Shown: positions 44,628-54,279, counted from the stretch's first letter. The stretch: 64,000 nucleotides of DNA from Chitinophaga sp. sic0106 (GCF_019219075.1 NZ_JAHUWJ010000022.1:1-64000); one strand, 5' to 3'. Notes: generated by a model from the sequence alone, not told the origin. Numbers and translations: made by a program.

Positions 44628-44704
44628 CCTGCCTCGTAATAGGCCAGCGGCCTGTTACGAGGCAGGCCCTTTTCAATCGCCGTAGGCGATTGAAAAGGGC
44701 CTGC
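44628..44704. terminator. Two overlapping long hairpins after ftsZ
   Basis: The first hairpin is an 18-bp stem with one wobble (44628-44645 with 44649-44666, loop AGC). The second is a perfect 20-bp stem (44662-44681 with 44685-44704, loop GTA). They overlap by 5 nt (GCAGG) and cannot both be fully formed. They lie between convergent ftsZ and the GH123-like gene, in addition to the ordinary ftsZ terminator. Confidence 0.7.
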
Positions 44705-44722
44705 AAAAAATAAAATACTCTC

Positions 44723-46492
44723 TTATAGTGTATTCAACTTCGCTTTCGCAGCATTAATCACCTCCGCCGCAGGCGTAGTTTTCAATGCGCTTATTTCTAC
44801 CGGCTTCAATAAATCCTCCAGTTGCTGTAGCTTACTTTTATCTCCATTTTTCTCAAATTCTGCCCTTAAAGTCCGGATTTTCTCGAAATCCTGGATACCT
44901 TCCACTAATCTTTCAAAGCGAATAGAAGATCTCGGTCCCGGATATACGAAATAAGTATCACCGGCTGCCCAAGCCCTGAAGCGACTATCTGTCAGCGGAT
45001 CCTTCACCCAGCAGTTAAAGGCCCAGCGTAAGTAACCATCATATCCTTTTGCCGCTGCATACCAGCCCATAAAGGCCGATTCTGCCGGTGGGGAGAAGGT
45101 AAAAGTGTTCGGATAGCCTTCTGTGCAGCAGGTATAGAAGGTGGTAGGCCAGCCTTTCGCCTTACGTGCGGCCATTTCCTCTTTGGTAAATGACTCGCCG
45201 GAGGCAATGCAGTAATCATATATTTCATTTACCAGCGGCCCGTGGTGGCTGCCTGCGAGCGACAACTTCAGGTCCTTGTCAGCCTTGCGGATAATCGCCA
45301 GCGCTTCCTGCATATCTTTCATCGGACGCTCATCCATAGCGATGGTGGTAATTCCAAACCAGCCTTTTTCTTTGAGGTGCTTTACAAAACTATTCAGCAT
45401 TGGTTGCCAGTGGGCGCTGTACTCAGGAGATCCAGGCTTGGCAACAATAAATGTATCGCGGTTGGCGGCTTCGTCGAAGTAGTAAAACTTCAGGTTCCAG
45501 GGAATCATGCTGTAGCAATTGATTTCCTTTTTGATACCCAGGCCCATCATATAGGTCACCCATTTATCAAAAATGGTGTAATCATAAGCCCAGCTACCAT
45601 CTTTCTTTTTGGTCCATTTGATCATACTGCCGTACACATCCTGGGTTTGACTATTCCATGGGTCATGAATCAGCGTAGCAGTAATGCATTTCTGACCGGC
45701 AGCAGCCAGCATTTGCATATATGGCTTCATGGCGGCGAAGTGCGCGTTGCTCCAGGGCTTTACGTTGTACATCCGGGCCACAGCATCAGGACTTTGCCAG
45801 AGATCCAGGTGGAAGGCCCATTTATCCGGTGTGGATAAAGTACGGTTCAATACTTCCAGCTGAAACTGTTTGCGGATCTTGTTTTTTCCTGCGGTCACCT
45901 CTATGGTGCCGGTATAGGTACCTGCTGGCGTATTAGCCGGCACCTGGATACTGATCCATACCGGCTGCGTGGTTTTACCGGCTATAGCATTTGAATTTTT
46001 CAGGTCGATGCCATCTGCCACGAGGGAAGAGTCAAAGTCCTGTGGCTTACGGTAACCGCAGCCACCGCCGTTTTTATTGAGTTCATCTGTCATGACATAC
46101 CGTACAAACCCTGCCTGTGCAGCATTTGCAGGAAACTTGAACTGGCCGCCGGCAATACTGGTTACCTGCACTGTTACTTTATCCAGTGGTTTGGCAGTCC
46201 ATATGAGCAACTGTGTATGTACTTTTTCCCCTTTCCAGGCGGTTCCTTTCCAGCTGTCGGCGGTTTGGGAGGAAGCTGGTGCGTTTCTTTTTTCATAACG
46301 GGTATCGGTATTACCGAAGGCTACATGTACTTGCTGATCGTAGGCTTGCCAGGAGGCTTCATTAACCGGGCGAGGGTCTGACAACTCTTTATAATCGCGG
46401 GTAAACGGCGATTGCGCTAATGCGTGTTGTTGCAATGCTACGAGGAGTAGCACGCCGAAAATTTTGTTCACCATTACTAAATAGATTTTCAT
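44723..46492 (-). CDS. GH123-like glycoside hydrolase (DUF4091-type), exported
   Basis: A 589-residue secreted protein with a signal peptide to about residue 27 (ALAQ). The N-terminal beta domain (about 60-215) precedes a TIM-barrel-like region and a C-terminal part with YDGYLRWAFNCWVKDPLTDSRF and FVYPGPRSSIRFERLVEGIQD, as in DUF4091 proteins. Asp387-Glu388 (in TIAMDERPM) is an adjacent acid pair like that used by GH123 and GH20 enzymes for substrate-assisted cleavage of N-acetylhexosamines. The likely role is periplasmic or outer-membrane hydrolysis of GalNAc- or GlcNAc-containing glycans; the exact substrate is inference. No SusC/SusD pair lies nearby. Confidence 0.75.
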   Translation of the reverse strand: MKIYLVMVNKIFGVLLLVALQQHALAQSPFTRDYKELSDPRPVNEASWQAYDQQVHVAFGNTDTRYEKRNAPASSQTADSWKGTAWKGEKVHTQLLIWTAKPLDKVTVQVTSIAGGQFKFPANAAQAGFVRYVMTDELNKNGGGCGYRKPQDFDSSLVADGIDLKNSNAIAGKTTQPVWISIQVPANTPAGTYTGTIEVTAGKNKIRKQFQLEVLNRTLSTPDKWAFHLDLWQSPDAVARMYNVKPWSNAHFAAMKPYMQMLAAAGQKCITATLIHDPWNSQTQDVYGSMIKWTKKKDGSWAYDYTIFDKWVTYMMGLGIKKEINCYSMIPWNLKFYYFDEAANRDTFIVAKPGSPEYSAHWQPMLNSFVKHLKEKGWFGITTIAMDERPMKDMQEALAIIRKADKDLKLSLAGSHHGPLVNEIYDYCIASGESFTKEEMAARKAKGWPTTFYTCCTEGYPNTFTFSPPAESAFMGWYAAAKGYDGYLRWAFNCWVKDPLTDSRFRAWAAGDTYFVYPGPRSSIRFERLVEGIQDFEKIRTLRAEFEKNGDKSKLQQLEDLLKPVEISALKTTPAAEVINAAKAKLNTL

Positions 46493-46530
46493 TGCTTTGG
46501 GTTAGTACCAGCGGACTTCCCATAAAAAGA

Positions 46531-46580
46531 TTTGCCCAATATCTTAAAAAAACGTCGTTTTTTCTAAGATATCGGGCAAA
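46531..46580 (-). terminator. kup terminator
   Basis: A near-perfect 24-bp inverted repeat (46531-46554 with 46556-46580, one mismatch and one bulge). On the minus strand it lies 25 nt past the kup stop and is followed by TCTTTTTAT. Confidence 0.75.
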
Positions 46581-46604
46581 ATATGCTTACCGTTCATGGA
46601 AAAG

Positions 46605-48563
46605 CTAGAATCGGTGTACGATACGCTTGAGCTGCAAATTCGTCACCGGTGCTACCACGAGCGGATATTTTTCAATGGTCACATAGCTGGAGTCCAGGCC
46701 AAAACCTCGCTCTTCGGACAGGCTGATCTTTTTCAGGAAGAAGTACATTTTCATGATCATTCTTTCGTAAAGTGGCAGGTCATTGTCGTGAGACAGGAAT
46801 TTCTCCATCACAATAAACTGGAAGTCACCTACTACATTGTTCTTACTGAGCGACTCATAACGGCTGGTGATGTTCACTTCTTTGTTACGCACCATATCTT
46901 CCACTACCATGCGAAACATCAGGTTAATGCGTTGTTCCACTTTGAAACCCAGGCGGAATTCCACACGGATTACCTCGTTTGGAATGATGGTTTGCACCGA
47001 GTATTCGCTCAGGTAAGGCTCATCTACCACATCTACGTGGACAAACCAGTAGATATCGGCTCTTTTGGGCTTTTTATTGAGAATAGAGTAGATAATCTTG
47101 TGTTCGATTTCCTTCGGATTATCGGCACTGCTCATATACACCAGGTGAGTGGCATATTTAGGGATAGTAGTATCGTTGCTGAGTTCCTGCATAATAGGCA
47201 GGTAGTCTTCCAGCCGCACAAATTCCACATAGCGGTTTTTGATTTTCCTGGACTTAAACCATACCATCATCACGAGGAACAATGCTCCCGCTACGATCAC
47301 GGTTACATAACCACCATGGGCAAATTTGACCAGGTTAGCGAAAAGGAAGGAGAACTCGATGGTAAAGTAAACGGCCAGGTATAGCAGTATCCACCCTATC
47401 CACACCCTTCGGGTATACAGGTAGAAGGCGAACAGGCAGGAAGTCATCAGCATACAGATGGTGATAGACAGACCGTAGGCAGCTTCCATATGGGAGGATT
47501 CCTGGAATATCAGTACGATGGCGGCGCAGCCAACAAATAGCATTACGTTGATACCGGGGATATATAACTGACCTCTCATTTCCGTTGGGTAGTTTACCCG
47601 CAGCTTAGGCCAGAGATTGAGGCGCATCGCTTCAGAAATGAGGGTAAAGGAACCAGAAATGAGGGCCTGGCTGGCGATAATGGAGGCCATGGTGGCGATG
47701 AGTACCCCAAAAATGACGAACCATTCAGGCATAATGGTAAAGAATGGGTTCTGATCTTTAGGAATGATCTGACCCTTTTGTGTGAGTAACCACGCACCCT
47801 GACCCAGGTAATTGAGGATCAGGCAGGTTTTTACAAATATCCAGGAGATGCGGATGTTTCCTTTACCACAGTGGCCGAGGTCTGAATAGAGTGCTTCCGC
47901 ACCGGTGGTACAAAGGAAGACGGCGCCCAGGATAAGGAATCCTTTAGGGTAGGTGGTGAGCAGTTCGATCGCATAGTGGGGGCTGAAAGCCTTGAAAATG
48001 CTCAGGTCATCTGCGATGTGGGTGATTCCGAGGATACCCAGCATAGAGAACCATAGCACCATGATGGGGCCAAACAGGCGTCCGATGGAAACGGTCCCGA
48101 ACTGTTGCATGATGAACAGGCCGGAGATGATGGCTAATACTATTTTTACGATCGTAAGCTGGCTAAGATCTTTAAATACCTCGAGGGTACGTAAACCTTC
48201 GATGGCGGAGGTAACGGTAATGGGAGGTGTGATAATACCATCTGCGAGGAGGGCGGCTCCACCGATCATACCGAAGAGAACCGTCCATTTGGCGTGCCTT
48301 CGTACGAGTGCGTAGAGGGAGAAGATACCGCCTTCACCTTTGTTATCAGCCCGGAGGGTGAGGATAACGTATTTGACGGTTGTTTGCAGTGTAAGCGTCC
48401 AGATGATACAGGAGATACCACCAATGACAAGCAGGTCGCTGATAGGATTACCTCCTACAATGGCCTTAAACACATAGAGCGGAGAGGTTCCAATGTCGCC
48501 GTAGATAATTCCGAGCGCTACGACTAAACCTGCCAGGGAGACCCTGTTAATGTTTATACCCAC
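46605..48563 (-). CDS. KUP-family potassium uptake transporter
   Basis: A 652-residue Kup/Trk-D type K+:H+ symporter. About twelve membrane helices fill residues 1-440, starting GLVVALGIIYGDIGTSPLYVF, the family signature. A cytoplasmic C-terminal domain of about 200 residues follows (SRKIKNRYVEFVRLEDYLP). It takes up potassium at low external concentration or under osmotic stress. The start codon is GTG; a good promoter lies 27 nt upstream. Confidence 0.95.
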   Translation of the reverse strand: MGININRVSLAGLVVALGIIYGDIGTSPLYVFKAIVGGNPISDLLVIGGISCIIWTLTLQTTVKYVILTLRADNKGEGGIFSLYALVRRHAKWTVLFGMIGGAALLADGIITPPITVTSAIEGLRTLEVFKDLSQLTIVKIVLAIISGLFIMQQFGTVSIGRLFGPIMVLWFSMLGILGITHIADDLSIFKAFSPHYAIELLTTYPKGFLILGAVFLCTTGAEALYSDLGHCGKGNIRISWIFVKTCLILNYLGQGAWLLTQKGQIIPKDQNPFFTIMPEWFVIFGVLIATMASIIASQALISGSFTLISEAMRLNLWPKLRVNYPTEMRGQLYIPGINVMLFVGCAAIVLIFQESSHMEAAYGLSITICMLMTSCLFAFYLYTRRVWIGWILLYLAVYFTIEFSFLFANLVKFAHGGYVTVIVAGALFLVMMVWFKSRKIKNRYVEFVRLEDYLPIMQELSNDTTIPKYATHLVYMSSADNPKEIEHKIIYSILNKKPKRADIYWFVHVDVVDEPYLSEYSVQTIIPNEVIRVEFRLGFKVEQRINLMFRMVVEDMVRNKEVNITSRYESLSKNNVVGDFQFIVMEKFLSHDNDLPLYERMIMKMYFFLKKISLSEERGFGLDSSYVTIEKYPLVVAPVTNLQLKRIVHRF

Positions 48564-48589
48564 TTAAAAATAGTTTGTTAAAAAGCCCC

Positions 48590-48621
48590 CAAAATTATAT
48601 GTTTTTGGGTTATGGAGCAAA
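48590..48621 (-). promoter_or_regulatory. kup promoter
   Basis: On the minus strand TTTG (48618-48621), a 20-nt spacer and TAATTTTG (48590-48597) match the Bacteroidota promoter exactly. The leader would be about 20 nt. Confidence 0.65.
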
Positions 48622-48697
48622 GGAAAGGAAAAAATGGACTTAAGGTGTCAACCCGGGATTGGCGCAGTAAGTGTACAGTGTGTGGAGATATTGGAAA

Positions 48698-48735
48698 CTA
48701 AAAAGTCCTCCGCTTGTGGCTGGAGGACTTTTTAG
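48698..48735 (-). terminator. Terminator of the OmpA-family gene
   Basis: CTAAAAAGTCCTCC (48698-48711) and GGAGGACTTTTTAG (48722-48735) form a 14-bp stem with a 10-nt loop. It lies 27 nt past the stop on the minus strand and works as a terminator through the T5 in the stem base. Confidence 0.8.
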
Positions 48736-48762
48736 CATTATCATTCTTTGGGAGTGTACTGA

Positions 48763-50316
48763 TTAGTTAGCAGGAGCTAAATCAACAGTGTTAGACTCAC
48801 CAGGAGTGTTTTGTTTGATGAAGCGACCGCGATCGATACCTTGTTTATCAGCCAGGTAGTCGATAACTGCGTCAACGCGACGGCTGCTCAGATCAACACC
48901 ACCTTTTTTGCCTTTAGCACCAGCGTGGCCGGTAACCAGAACGTTGCAAGATGGGTTAGATTTCAGGGTTGCAGCAACGCTAGCGAGGATTGCTTCGTTG
49001 TCAGATGCTACTTTGGTAGAAGAACCTTTGAAAGAAACTGAAGGCAGTACAAGGCTAGCGCAGTTAGTTTCTACGCGGTTTTTGCAGCACTCAGGATCTG
49101 GGCATTTACCAACACCGTCAGCGTCAACTGGCTGGCAGTAAGTAGGAGTGATCAGTTGTTTGTCTTTGTAATCAGGAACGCCATCACCGTCAGTATCTTT
49201 AGCAACACCGTGAGAATCAACAGGTGCACCAGCTGGAGTGTTAGGTTCGCGATCGAACTGATCAGTTACGCCATCACCGTCTGCATCAGGCAGTACTGGG
49301 CTAGGCAGTTTCATGTGACGTGGGTTAGACAGCTCGCTGTAAGCGTATTCCAGCGGGTTGATCCACCATAATGGCTGAACGCGTTTGTTAGGATTACCTA
49401 AGTTGAAGTTCAGACGTACACTAGTGTAAGAGTAGAAATCTTTGGAAGAACCACCAGGACCAGCATAACCATCGAGGTAAGCATCAAAAGGCATGGTGAT
49501 TTTTTCTTCGATACCGATGTTGAAGCGTTTAGAAACTTTAAACGCAACACCAGTACCCAGATCCAGTGCGTGACGGAGCAACTGGTTATCGTCCTTACGG
49601 CCGATAGTTACGCGGTTGCCCTGTGCAGGCGCATTTTGTTCGTATTTTTTGTCCTGTACAGATTTGATGTAATCTTTAATGTCAGAACGTTTGCCAGTCA
49701 GACGAGATTGGTCGTAAACATAAGGATTACCGTTACCGTCCAATGCATCAACGTCCACATCAGCCAGAACGATAGAGTAACCAGCCAATACGTACCAGTT
49801 AGCTTTAGGTTCAGCTTTGTAGAACATGATGTTGCTCAGCGACATCAGCACGTCTAAAGACAGCTGGTGGTTAGCAGATTTGTAGTTACCGATGATTTGG
49901 TTACCGTTTCTTGAAGCGGTAGGGAGCCAAGGGTTAACTGGGTCAGCAGTTGCAGGAACCGGACGCAGTTTGTAATCCTGACCGTAGTCAAATGAACCGG
50001 TATACTCAGCTCTCAGGGAGAAAGTATGACCCAGAGATTTTCTCAGGGAGATACCACCACCAAAACCTGGTTGAGCAGGAATGGTACCGCTAATTAAATG
50101 CAGACCACCATGGAAACCCAGTTCCCACATATCCCTAGGTTTAGCAGGGAAGTTGGAAGTGTGGTTCATGAAGTTATTCTGTTGTACCATTTTCTTGCTA
50201 GACACTTTGGACGAATCCAGTGCATCATAGCCGGTTGGTTGAACCTGTGCAAAACCAGAAGACGCGGCTAATAAACTCACAGCGCCTGCCAGTAAAAAGT
50301 ACTTTTTGCTTGCCAT
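48763..50316 (-). CDS. OmpA-family outer-membrane protein with TSP3 calcium repeats
   Basis: A 517-residue envelope protein. It has a signal peptide to about residue 23, an N-terminal outer-membrane beta-barrel-like domain (about 65-315), thrombospondin type 3 repeats (about 340-400: DADGDGVTDQFD, DTDGDGVPDYKD), and a C-terminal OmpA peptidoglycan-binding domain (about 420-500) with VTGHAGAKGKKGGVDLSSRR. It anchors the outer membrane to peptidoglycan. The strong promoter and low-bias coding suggest it is abundant; that is inference. Confidence 0.92.
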   Translation of the reverse strand: MASKKYFLLAGAVSLLAASSGFAQVQPTGYDALDSSKVSSKKMVQQNNFMNHTSNFPAKPRDMWELGFHGGLHLISGTIPAQPGFGGGISLRKSLGHTFSLRAEYTGSFDYGQDYKLRPVPATADPVNPWLPTASRNGNQIIGNYKSANHQLSLDVLMSLSNIMFYKAEPKANWYVLAGYSIVLADVDVDALDGNGNPYVYDQSRLTGKRSDIKDYIKSVQDKKYEQNAPAQGNRVTIGRKDDNQLLRHALDLGTGVAFKVSKRFNIGIEEKITMPFDAYLDGYAGPGGSSKDFYSYTSVRLNFNLGNPNKRVQPLWWINPLEYAYSELSNPRHMKLPSPVLPDADGDGVTDQFDREPNTPAGAPVDSHGVAKDTDGDGVPDYKDKQLITPTYCQPVDADGVGKCPDPECCKNRVETNCASLVLPSVSFKGSSTKVASDNEAILASVAATLKSNPSCNVLVTGHAGAKGKKGGVDLSSRRVDAVIDYLADKQGIDRGRFIKQNTPGESNTVDLAPAN

Positions 50317-50629
50317 AATTGTTTTTTATTTAAAAACTGTTAAAAATTTACTAATAACCCGTTTTTTACCAAGCAAAGGTAAAAATCATTAACGAATAAT
50401 CAAATTTTTCTTGCAATATTATTTTCATTGATAAGTGCTTAAAAAGCAGCGCGTAACTAAAAGTATTTATATACCTTAAATACGCGTAAGTTAAAGTATT
50501 GCAATCCTCGTGTTAACAAAACCTTTTGCTGCTGTTAAAGGTTTGTTATACTCCATATACAAATTAAAGGCCAAAATGTTAAAGTTTCACTTTTTAAACC
50601 TAGCTTAGCAATCCTTTTGATTTTAGTCC
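50317..50629. other. 313-nt divergent intergenic region
   Basis: It holds the OmpA-gene promoter (50374-50404, minus strand). AAACCTTT (50519-50526) and AAAGGTTT (50537-50544) form an inverted repeat upstream of the polyprenyl synthase gene, overlapping an AAGGTTTG that is one base off a -7 consensus. I see no RNA gene and no coding frame. Confidence 0.5.
50374..50404 (-). promoter_or_regulatory. OmpA-family gene promoter
   Basis: On the minus strand TTTG (50401-50404), a 19-nt spacer and TACCTTTG (50374-50381) match the Bacteroidota -33/-7 consensus exactly. This is the clearest promoter in the window. The leader is about 50 nt and very AT-rich. Confidence 0.72.
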
Positions 50630-51595
50630 ATGGATGATATTAAATACCTGATAGGTAAGGAATTACAAGATTTTGAGCTCAAATTCGCGGAAGCGGTAAA
50701 AAGTAATGTACCGCTGCTGGACCGCGTGATGCATTATATTGTTAAGCGAAAGGGGAAGCAGATGCGTCCCATGTTCGTGTTACTCTCTGCCCGGCTTTTC
50801 GCAGATAATCTGACCGAAAGTACCCACAGGGCTGCAGCGTTTGTGGAATTACTCCATACCGCTACGCTCGTACACGATGATGTAGTGGATGACGCCAACG
50901 AACGCCGCGGTTTTTTCTCCATCAATGCCCTCTGGAAAAATAAAATTGCGGTGCTGGTAGGCGACTACCTCCTCGCCAAAGGATTATCTCTCTCCCTTAA
51001 CAACAACGAATTCAGAGCTTTAAAGATCATTTCCGACGCAGTGCAGGCCATGAGCGAAGGGGAACTTCTACAAATAGAGAAAACCAGGAAACTCAATATC
51101 AAGGAAGATATATACTTTGAAATCATCCGCCGTAAAACGGCCTCACTTCTCGCCTCTGCATGTGCTGCCGGTGCCTGGAGCGCCACTAATGATGACACAA
51201 CAACAGAACAAATGAGGTTGTTCGGAGAAAAAGTAGGAATTGCATTCCAAATTAAAGACGATCTCTTTGATTATGGTACCGCCAAAATCGGAAAACCAAC
51301 AGGAATCGACATCCGCGAGAAAAAAATGACCCTCCCCCTCATCTATACCCTCGAGCACGCCACGCCAGAAGTTAGAAAAAGAATTATCTATATAGTAAAA
51401 AATCAAAATACGAATAAGGAAAAAGTAGAAGAAGTTATCCAGCTCGTTAAAGCATCAGGCGGTATTGAATATACCCAGCAAAAAATGTTCGAATACCGCG
51501 ACGAAGCCCTTGCCATTCTTCGCCAGTTCCCTGAATCCCCCATCAGAAACGGTCTCGAATCTATGGTTCGCTACACTACTGACCGCACTTTCTAA
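50630..51595 (+). CDS. All-trans polyprenyl diphosphate synthase (IspB/HepT type)
   Basis: A 321-residue trans-prenyltransferase that builds long isoprenoid chains for the menaquinone side chain. Both aspartate-rich Mg2+ sites are intact: Asp83-Asp84-V-V-Asp87 (FARM) and Asp210-Asp211-L-F-Asp214 (SARM). KRKGKQMRPM (about 40-49) binds the substrate diphosphate. Small residues before the FARM favour a long product, probably six to eight units, but exact length cannot be read. It fits functionally with mqnB and mqnD. recJ follows 102 nt later. Confidence 0.92.
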   Translation: MDDIKYLIGKELQDFELKFAEAVKSNVPLLDRVMHYIVKRKGKQMRPMFVLLSARLFADNLTESTHRAAAFVELLHTATLVHDDVVDDANERRGFFSINALWKNKIAVLVGDYLLAKGLSLSLNNNEFRALKIISDAVQAMSEGELLQIEKTRKLNIKEDIYFEIIRRKTASLLASACAAGAWSATNDDTTTEQMRLFGEKVGIAFQIKDDLFDYGTAKIGKPTGIDIREKKMTLPLIYTLEHATPEVRKRIIYIVKNQNTNKEKVEEVIQLVKASGGIEYTQQKMFEYRDEALAILRQFPESPIRNGLESMVRYTTDRTF

Positions 51596-51697
51596 AAAGA
51601 AATTCGAAAATGTAAAATATTAAATGTAAAATGCAATGACCGCTTAAAGCTTAGGCTCAAAGCCCACATAATGGTAAAAGAATCCTGAACATATATA

Positions 51698-53395
51698 ATG
51701 CAAAAACGCTGGACAGTAAAAGCTTATCAACCAAATCAGGAACATCTGCTGCAATCATCCCTCCGCATACATCCCTTGCTATGCAGATTACTGGTGCAAC
51801 GGAATGTTCACACCTATGAGGCTGCCCGGCTGTTTTTCAGACCTACACTGAAAGACCTGCACGACCCCTGGCTCATGAAAGATATGGACAAGGCCATTGC
51901 CAGAATTGAACTGGCCTTCTTCCGTAATGAAAAAATACTGGTATACGGCGATTATGATGTAGACGGCACCACTGCCGTAGCCACCGTATACGATTTTCTC
52001 CGTCAGCTCTACAGCCATATTGAGTATTATATTCCTCACCGGTACCGGGAAGGATATGGGATATCCACACAGGGAATCGCCTACGCCAAAGAAAATGATT
52101 TCAGTCTGATCATCGCCCTGGATTGCGGCATCAAATCCATTGAGCTGATCACCGCCGCCAAAGAAGCAGGAATTGAATTCATCATCTGTGACCATCACCT
52201 CCCGGATGCAATACTCCCTCCGGCTGTAGCCATACTCAATCCTAAACAGTACGATTGCCCCTACCCTTATAAAGAGTTAAGTGGCTGTGGTATAGGTTAT
52301 AAACTCGTGAGTGCCATAGCATTAAAACGCGGGCTCCCCGAAAGCGCACCCAATAAATATCTCGACCTGGTAGCTACCAGCATCGCAGCCGATATTGTGC
52401 CCATGACGGGAGAAAACAGAATACTCGCCTTCCATGGCCTGAAGAAAGTGAACGAAGACCCGCTGCCGGGCATAAAAGCGCTTATTCAACTGAATGCACA
52501 AAAAGACCTGCTTACCATTTCCAACCTGGTTTTCGTGATTGCTCCCCGCGTAAATGCCGCAGGACGCATGGACGATGCCAGGAAAGCAGTAAATCTCTTT
52601 ATAGAAAATGATCCGGAAAAAGCCAGGGTAATAGCGGAAGCTTTGCATGCTGATAACTTTGACCGGAAAGAAATCGACAGCACTATCACCCAGGAAGCCA
52701 TCACGTTGATTCAAAATGATGCAACGATGGCCGCCAGAAAATCTACCGTACTTTTCCAGGCGCATTGGCACAAAGGAGTGGTAGGCATAGTAGCATCGCG
52801 GCTGATTGATAAATTTTATTACCGGCCTACCGTTATCCTCACACAGTCCAATGATATGGTGGCCGGCTCAGCGAGATCTGTAATGGGTTTCAACGTATAC
52901 GAGGCTGTGCATAAATGTAAAGACCTGCTGGAAAACTATGGAGGGCACTTTTATGCCGCCGGTATGACACTAAGGCCTGAGAATGTACAGGCATTCCAGG
53001 AGAAATTTGAAGAGGTGGTGGCCAGCACGATCTCCGCAGAAATGCTGGTACCTGAAATTGTGATAGACACAGAAATACTTTTTAGTGATATCTCTCCCGC
53101 TTTTTATAATATCCTCAAACAATTCGAACCACTGGGACCTGAAAATCTCCGGCCGGTATTTCTTGCCAGGAACCTGCGGGATACCGGGTACTCAAAGGTG
53201 GTAAAAGAGGAGCACATCAAATTCTCCGTAAGGCAGGGTAATAGCGGCCAAACGATGTCGGGCATTGGCTTTTACATGGCCGAAAAGTTCGACATTATCA
53301 GCAGTAAAAAGCCTTTTGATATGACGTTTACACTGGATGAAAACGAGTGGAACGGACAAACCACCCTGCAATTAAAAGTAATTGACATCCGATAA
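51698..53395 (+). CDS. Single-stranded DNA exonuclease RecJ
   Basis: RecJ degrades single-stranded DNA 5' to 3' in recombination and mismatch repair. The 565-residue protein has the DHH phosphoesterase motifs: DYDVDG (85-90), LDCGIKS (141-147) and Asp165-His-His167, then DHHA1-type ENYGGHFYAAGMTL and a C-terminal OB-like domain. The ATG at 51698 gives a normal N-terminus. It probably shares a transcript with the polyprenyl synthase and ends before a pair of hairpins. Confidence 0.95.
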   Translation: MQKRWTVKAYQPNQEHLLQSSLRIHPLLCRLLVQRNVHTYEAARLFFRPTLKDLHDPWLMKDMDKAIARIELAFFRNEKILVYGDYDVDGTTAVATVYDFLRQLYSHIEYYIPHRYREGYGISTQGIAYAKENDFSLIIALDCGIKSIELITAAKEAGIEFIICDHHLPDAILPPAVAILNPKQYDCPYPYKELSGCGIGYKLVSAIALKRGLPESAPNKYLDLVATSIAADIVPMTGENRILAFHGLKKVNEDPLPGIKALIQLNAQKDLLTISNLVFVIAPRVNAAGRMDDARKAVNLFIENDPEKARVIAEALHADNFDRKEIDSTITQEAITLIQNDATMAARKSTVLFQAHWHKGVVGIVASRLIDKFYYRPTVILTQSNDMVAGSARSVMGFNVYEAVHKCKDLLENYGGHFYAAGMTLRPENVQAFQEKFEEVVASTISAEMLVPEIVIDTEILFSDISPAFYNILKQFEPLGPENLRPVFLARNLRDTGYSKVVKEEHIKFSVRQGNSGQTMSGIGFYMAEKFDIISSKKPFDMTFTLDENEWNGQTTLQLKVIDIR

Positions 53396-53404
53396 GTGAT
53401 AAGT

Positions 53405-53462
53405 ACCATAACAGCCCTGTTATGGGCCGTTATGGTGTAGGGAAGCGCTCATTACTGAGCGC
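53405..53462. terminator. Tandem hairpins between recJ and the esterase gene
   Basis: ACCATAACAGCC (53405-53416) pairs with GGCCGTTATGGT (53425-53436) with one mismatch. GCGCTCA (53445-53451) pairs with TGAGCGC (53456-53462) around TTAC. They lie between convergent genes. No T tract follows either. Confidence 0.6.
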
Positions 53463-53503
53463 CGGATAATGGTTTATTGATATGGTAAAGAGATTCACTG
53501 TTA

Positions 53504-54259
53504 CTAGCGGTGCTGATTCAGCATCCAGGTATATAAATCCGCGGTAGCATAGGCCCTTGTCCAGGCGTCATGCCCACCGGTCGGATATTCGGTATACTTA
53601 ATATTTCCTCCTATGCTTTGCAGTGCTTTTACTGGTTCCCGCGAGCCATTTACACTTACAGTTGGATCATCCGCACAATGGAAAGCCCATATGGGTAAAG
53701 TTTTCACCGCTGGCATAAGATTCGCATAACCGGTACCGCAGATAGGCACTGCTGCCGCGAAATTTTTAGGATAGGCACAGATCCAGTCCCAGGTGGCAAT
53801 TCCTCCCATACTCAACCCTGTCACGATTACCCGGTTGGTGTCCACATGATATTTTGCAATCATCTCCTTATAAAACTTTTGTAACACCTCCCTGTTCCAC
53901 CAGGTATTGTTGCACTGCGGTGCCACCATTACAAAGGGTTTCCCTTTTACTACCCTTGGCAAGGCTACATTCTTAAGAATGTCTACGTTGGTACCAATCT
54001 CTCCTACTCCATGCAGGAATATAACCAGTGGCCATCGGTAATCTTTTTTGTTGTTGTACTCATCCGGTATATACAGCAGGTAATCACTGATATTACCACC
54101 AGTATTGATTTTTTGTGTGGTGGTTCCCAAGGGCTGCGTATCAAATACTTCATCGACCGGCTTGGCTGGCTTGGAGGTTTCTTTTTTAGAGCAGGAAAAC
54201 AGTGCTATGGATAACAGCACAAAGACATGGCATAAATTTTTAATTGTTCTTTTTTTCAT
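53504..54259 (-). CDS. Lipoprotein alpha/beta-hydrolase (esterase, PHB-depolymerase/feruloyl-esterase-like)
   Basis: A 251-residue lipoprotein (signal ending ALFSC, Cys23) with an alpha/beta-hydrolase fold. The oxyanion region is VIFLHGVGE (79-87), the nucleophile Ser150 is in GLSMGG, an acid lies at Asp197/Asp198 (CADDPT) and His230 is in GGHDAW. Similar proteins de-esterify plant glycans or act as phospholipase/carboxylesterases. The substrate is not fixed by sequence. A terminator-like hairpin sits only 17 nt before the start codon. Confidence 0.85.
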   Translation of the reverse strand: MKKRTIKNLCHVFVLLSIALFSCSKKETSKPAKPVDEVFDTQPLGTTTQKINTGGNISDYLLYIPDEYNNKKDYRWPLVIFLHGVGEIGTNVDILKNVALPRVVKGKPFVMVAPQCNNTWWNREVLQKFYKEMIAKYHVDTNRVIVTGLSMGGIATWDWICAYPKNFAAAVPICGTGYANLMPAVKTLPIWAFHCADDPTVSVNGSREPVKALQSIGGNIKYTEYPTGGHDAWTRAYATADLYTWMLNQHR

Positions 54260-54279
54260 ATAACAGCTACAAATGAAAA

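Noticed and set aside
46596..47384. Plus-strand frame of 262 codons
   Set aside because: Fully antisense to kup, whose protein is a clear family member; the antisense translation has no recognisable domain.
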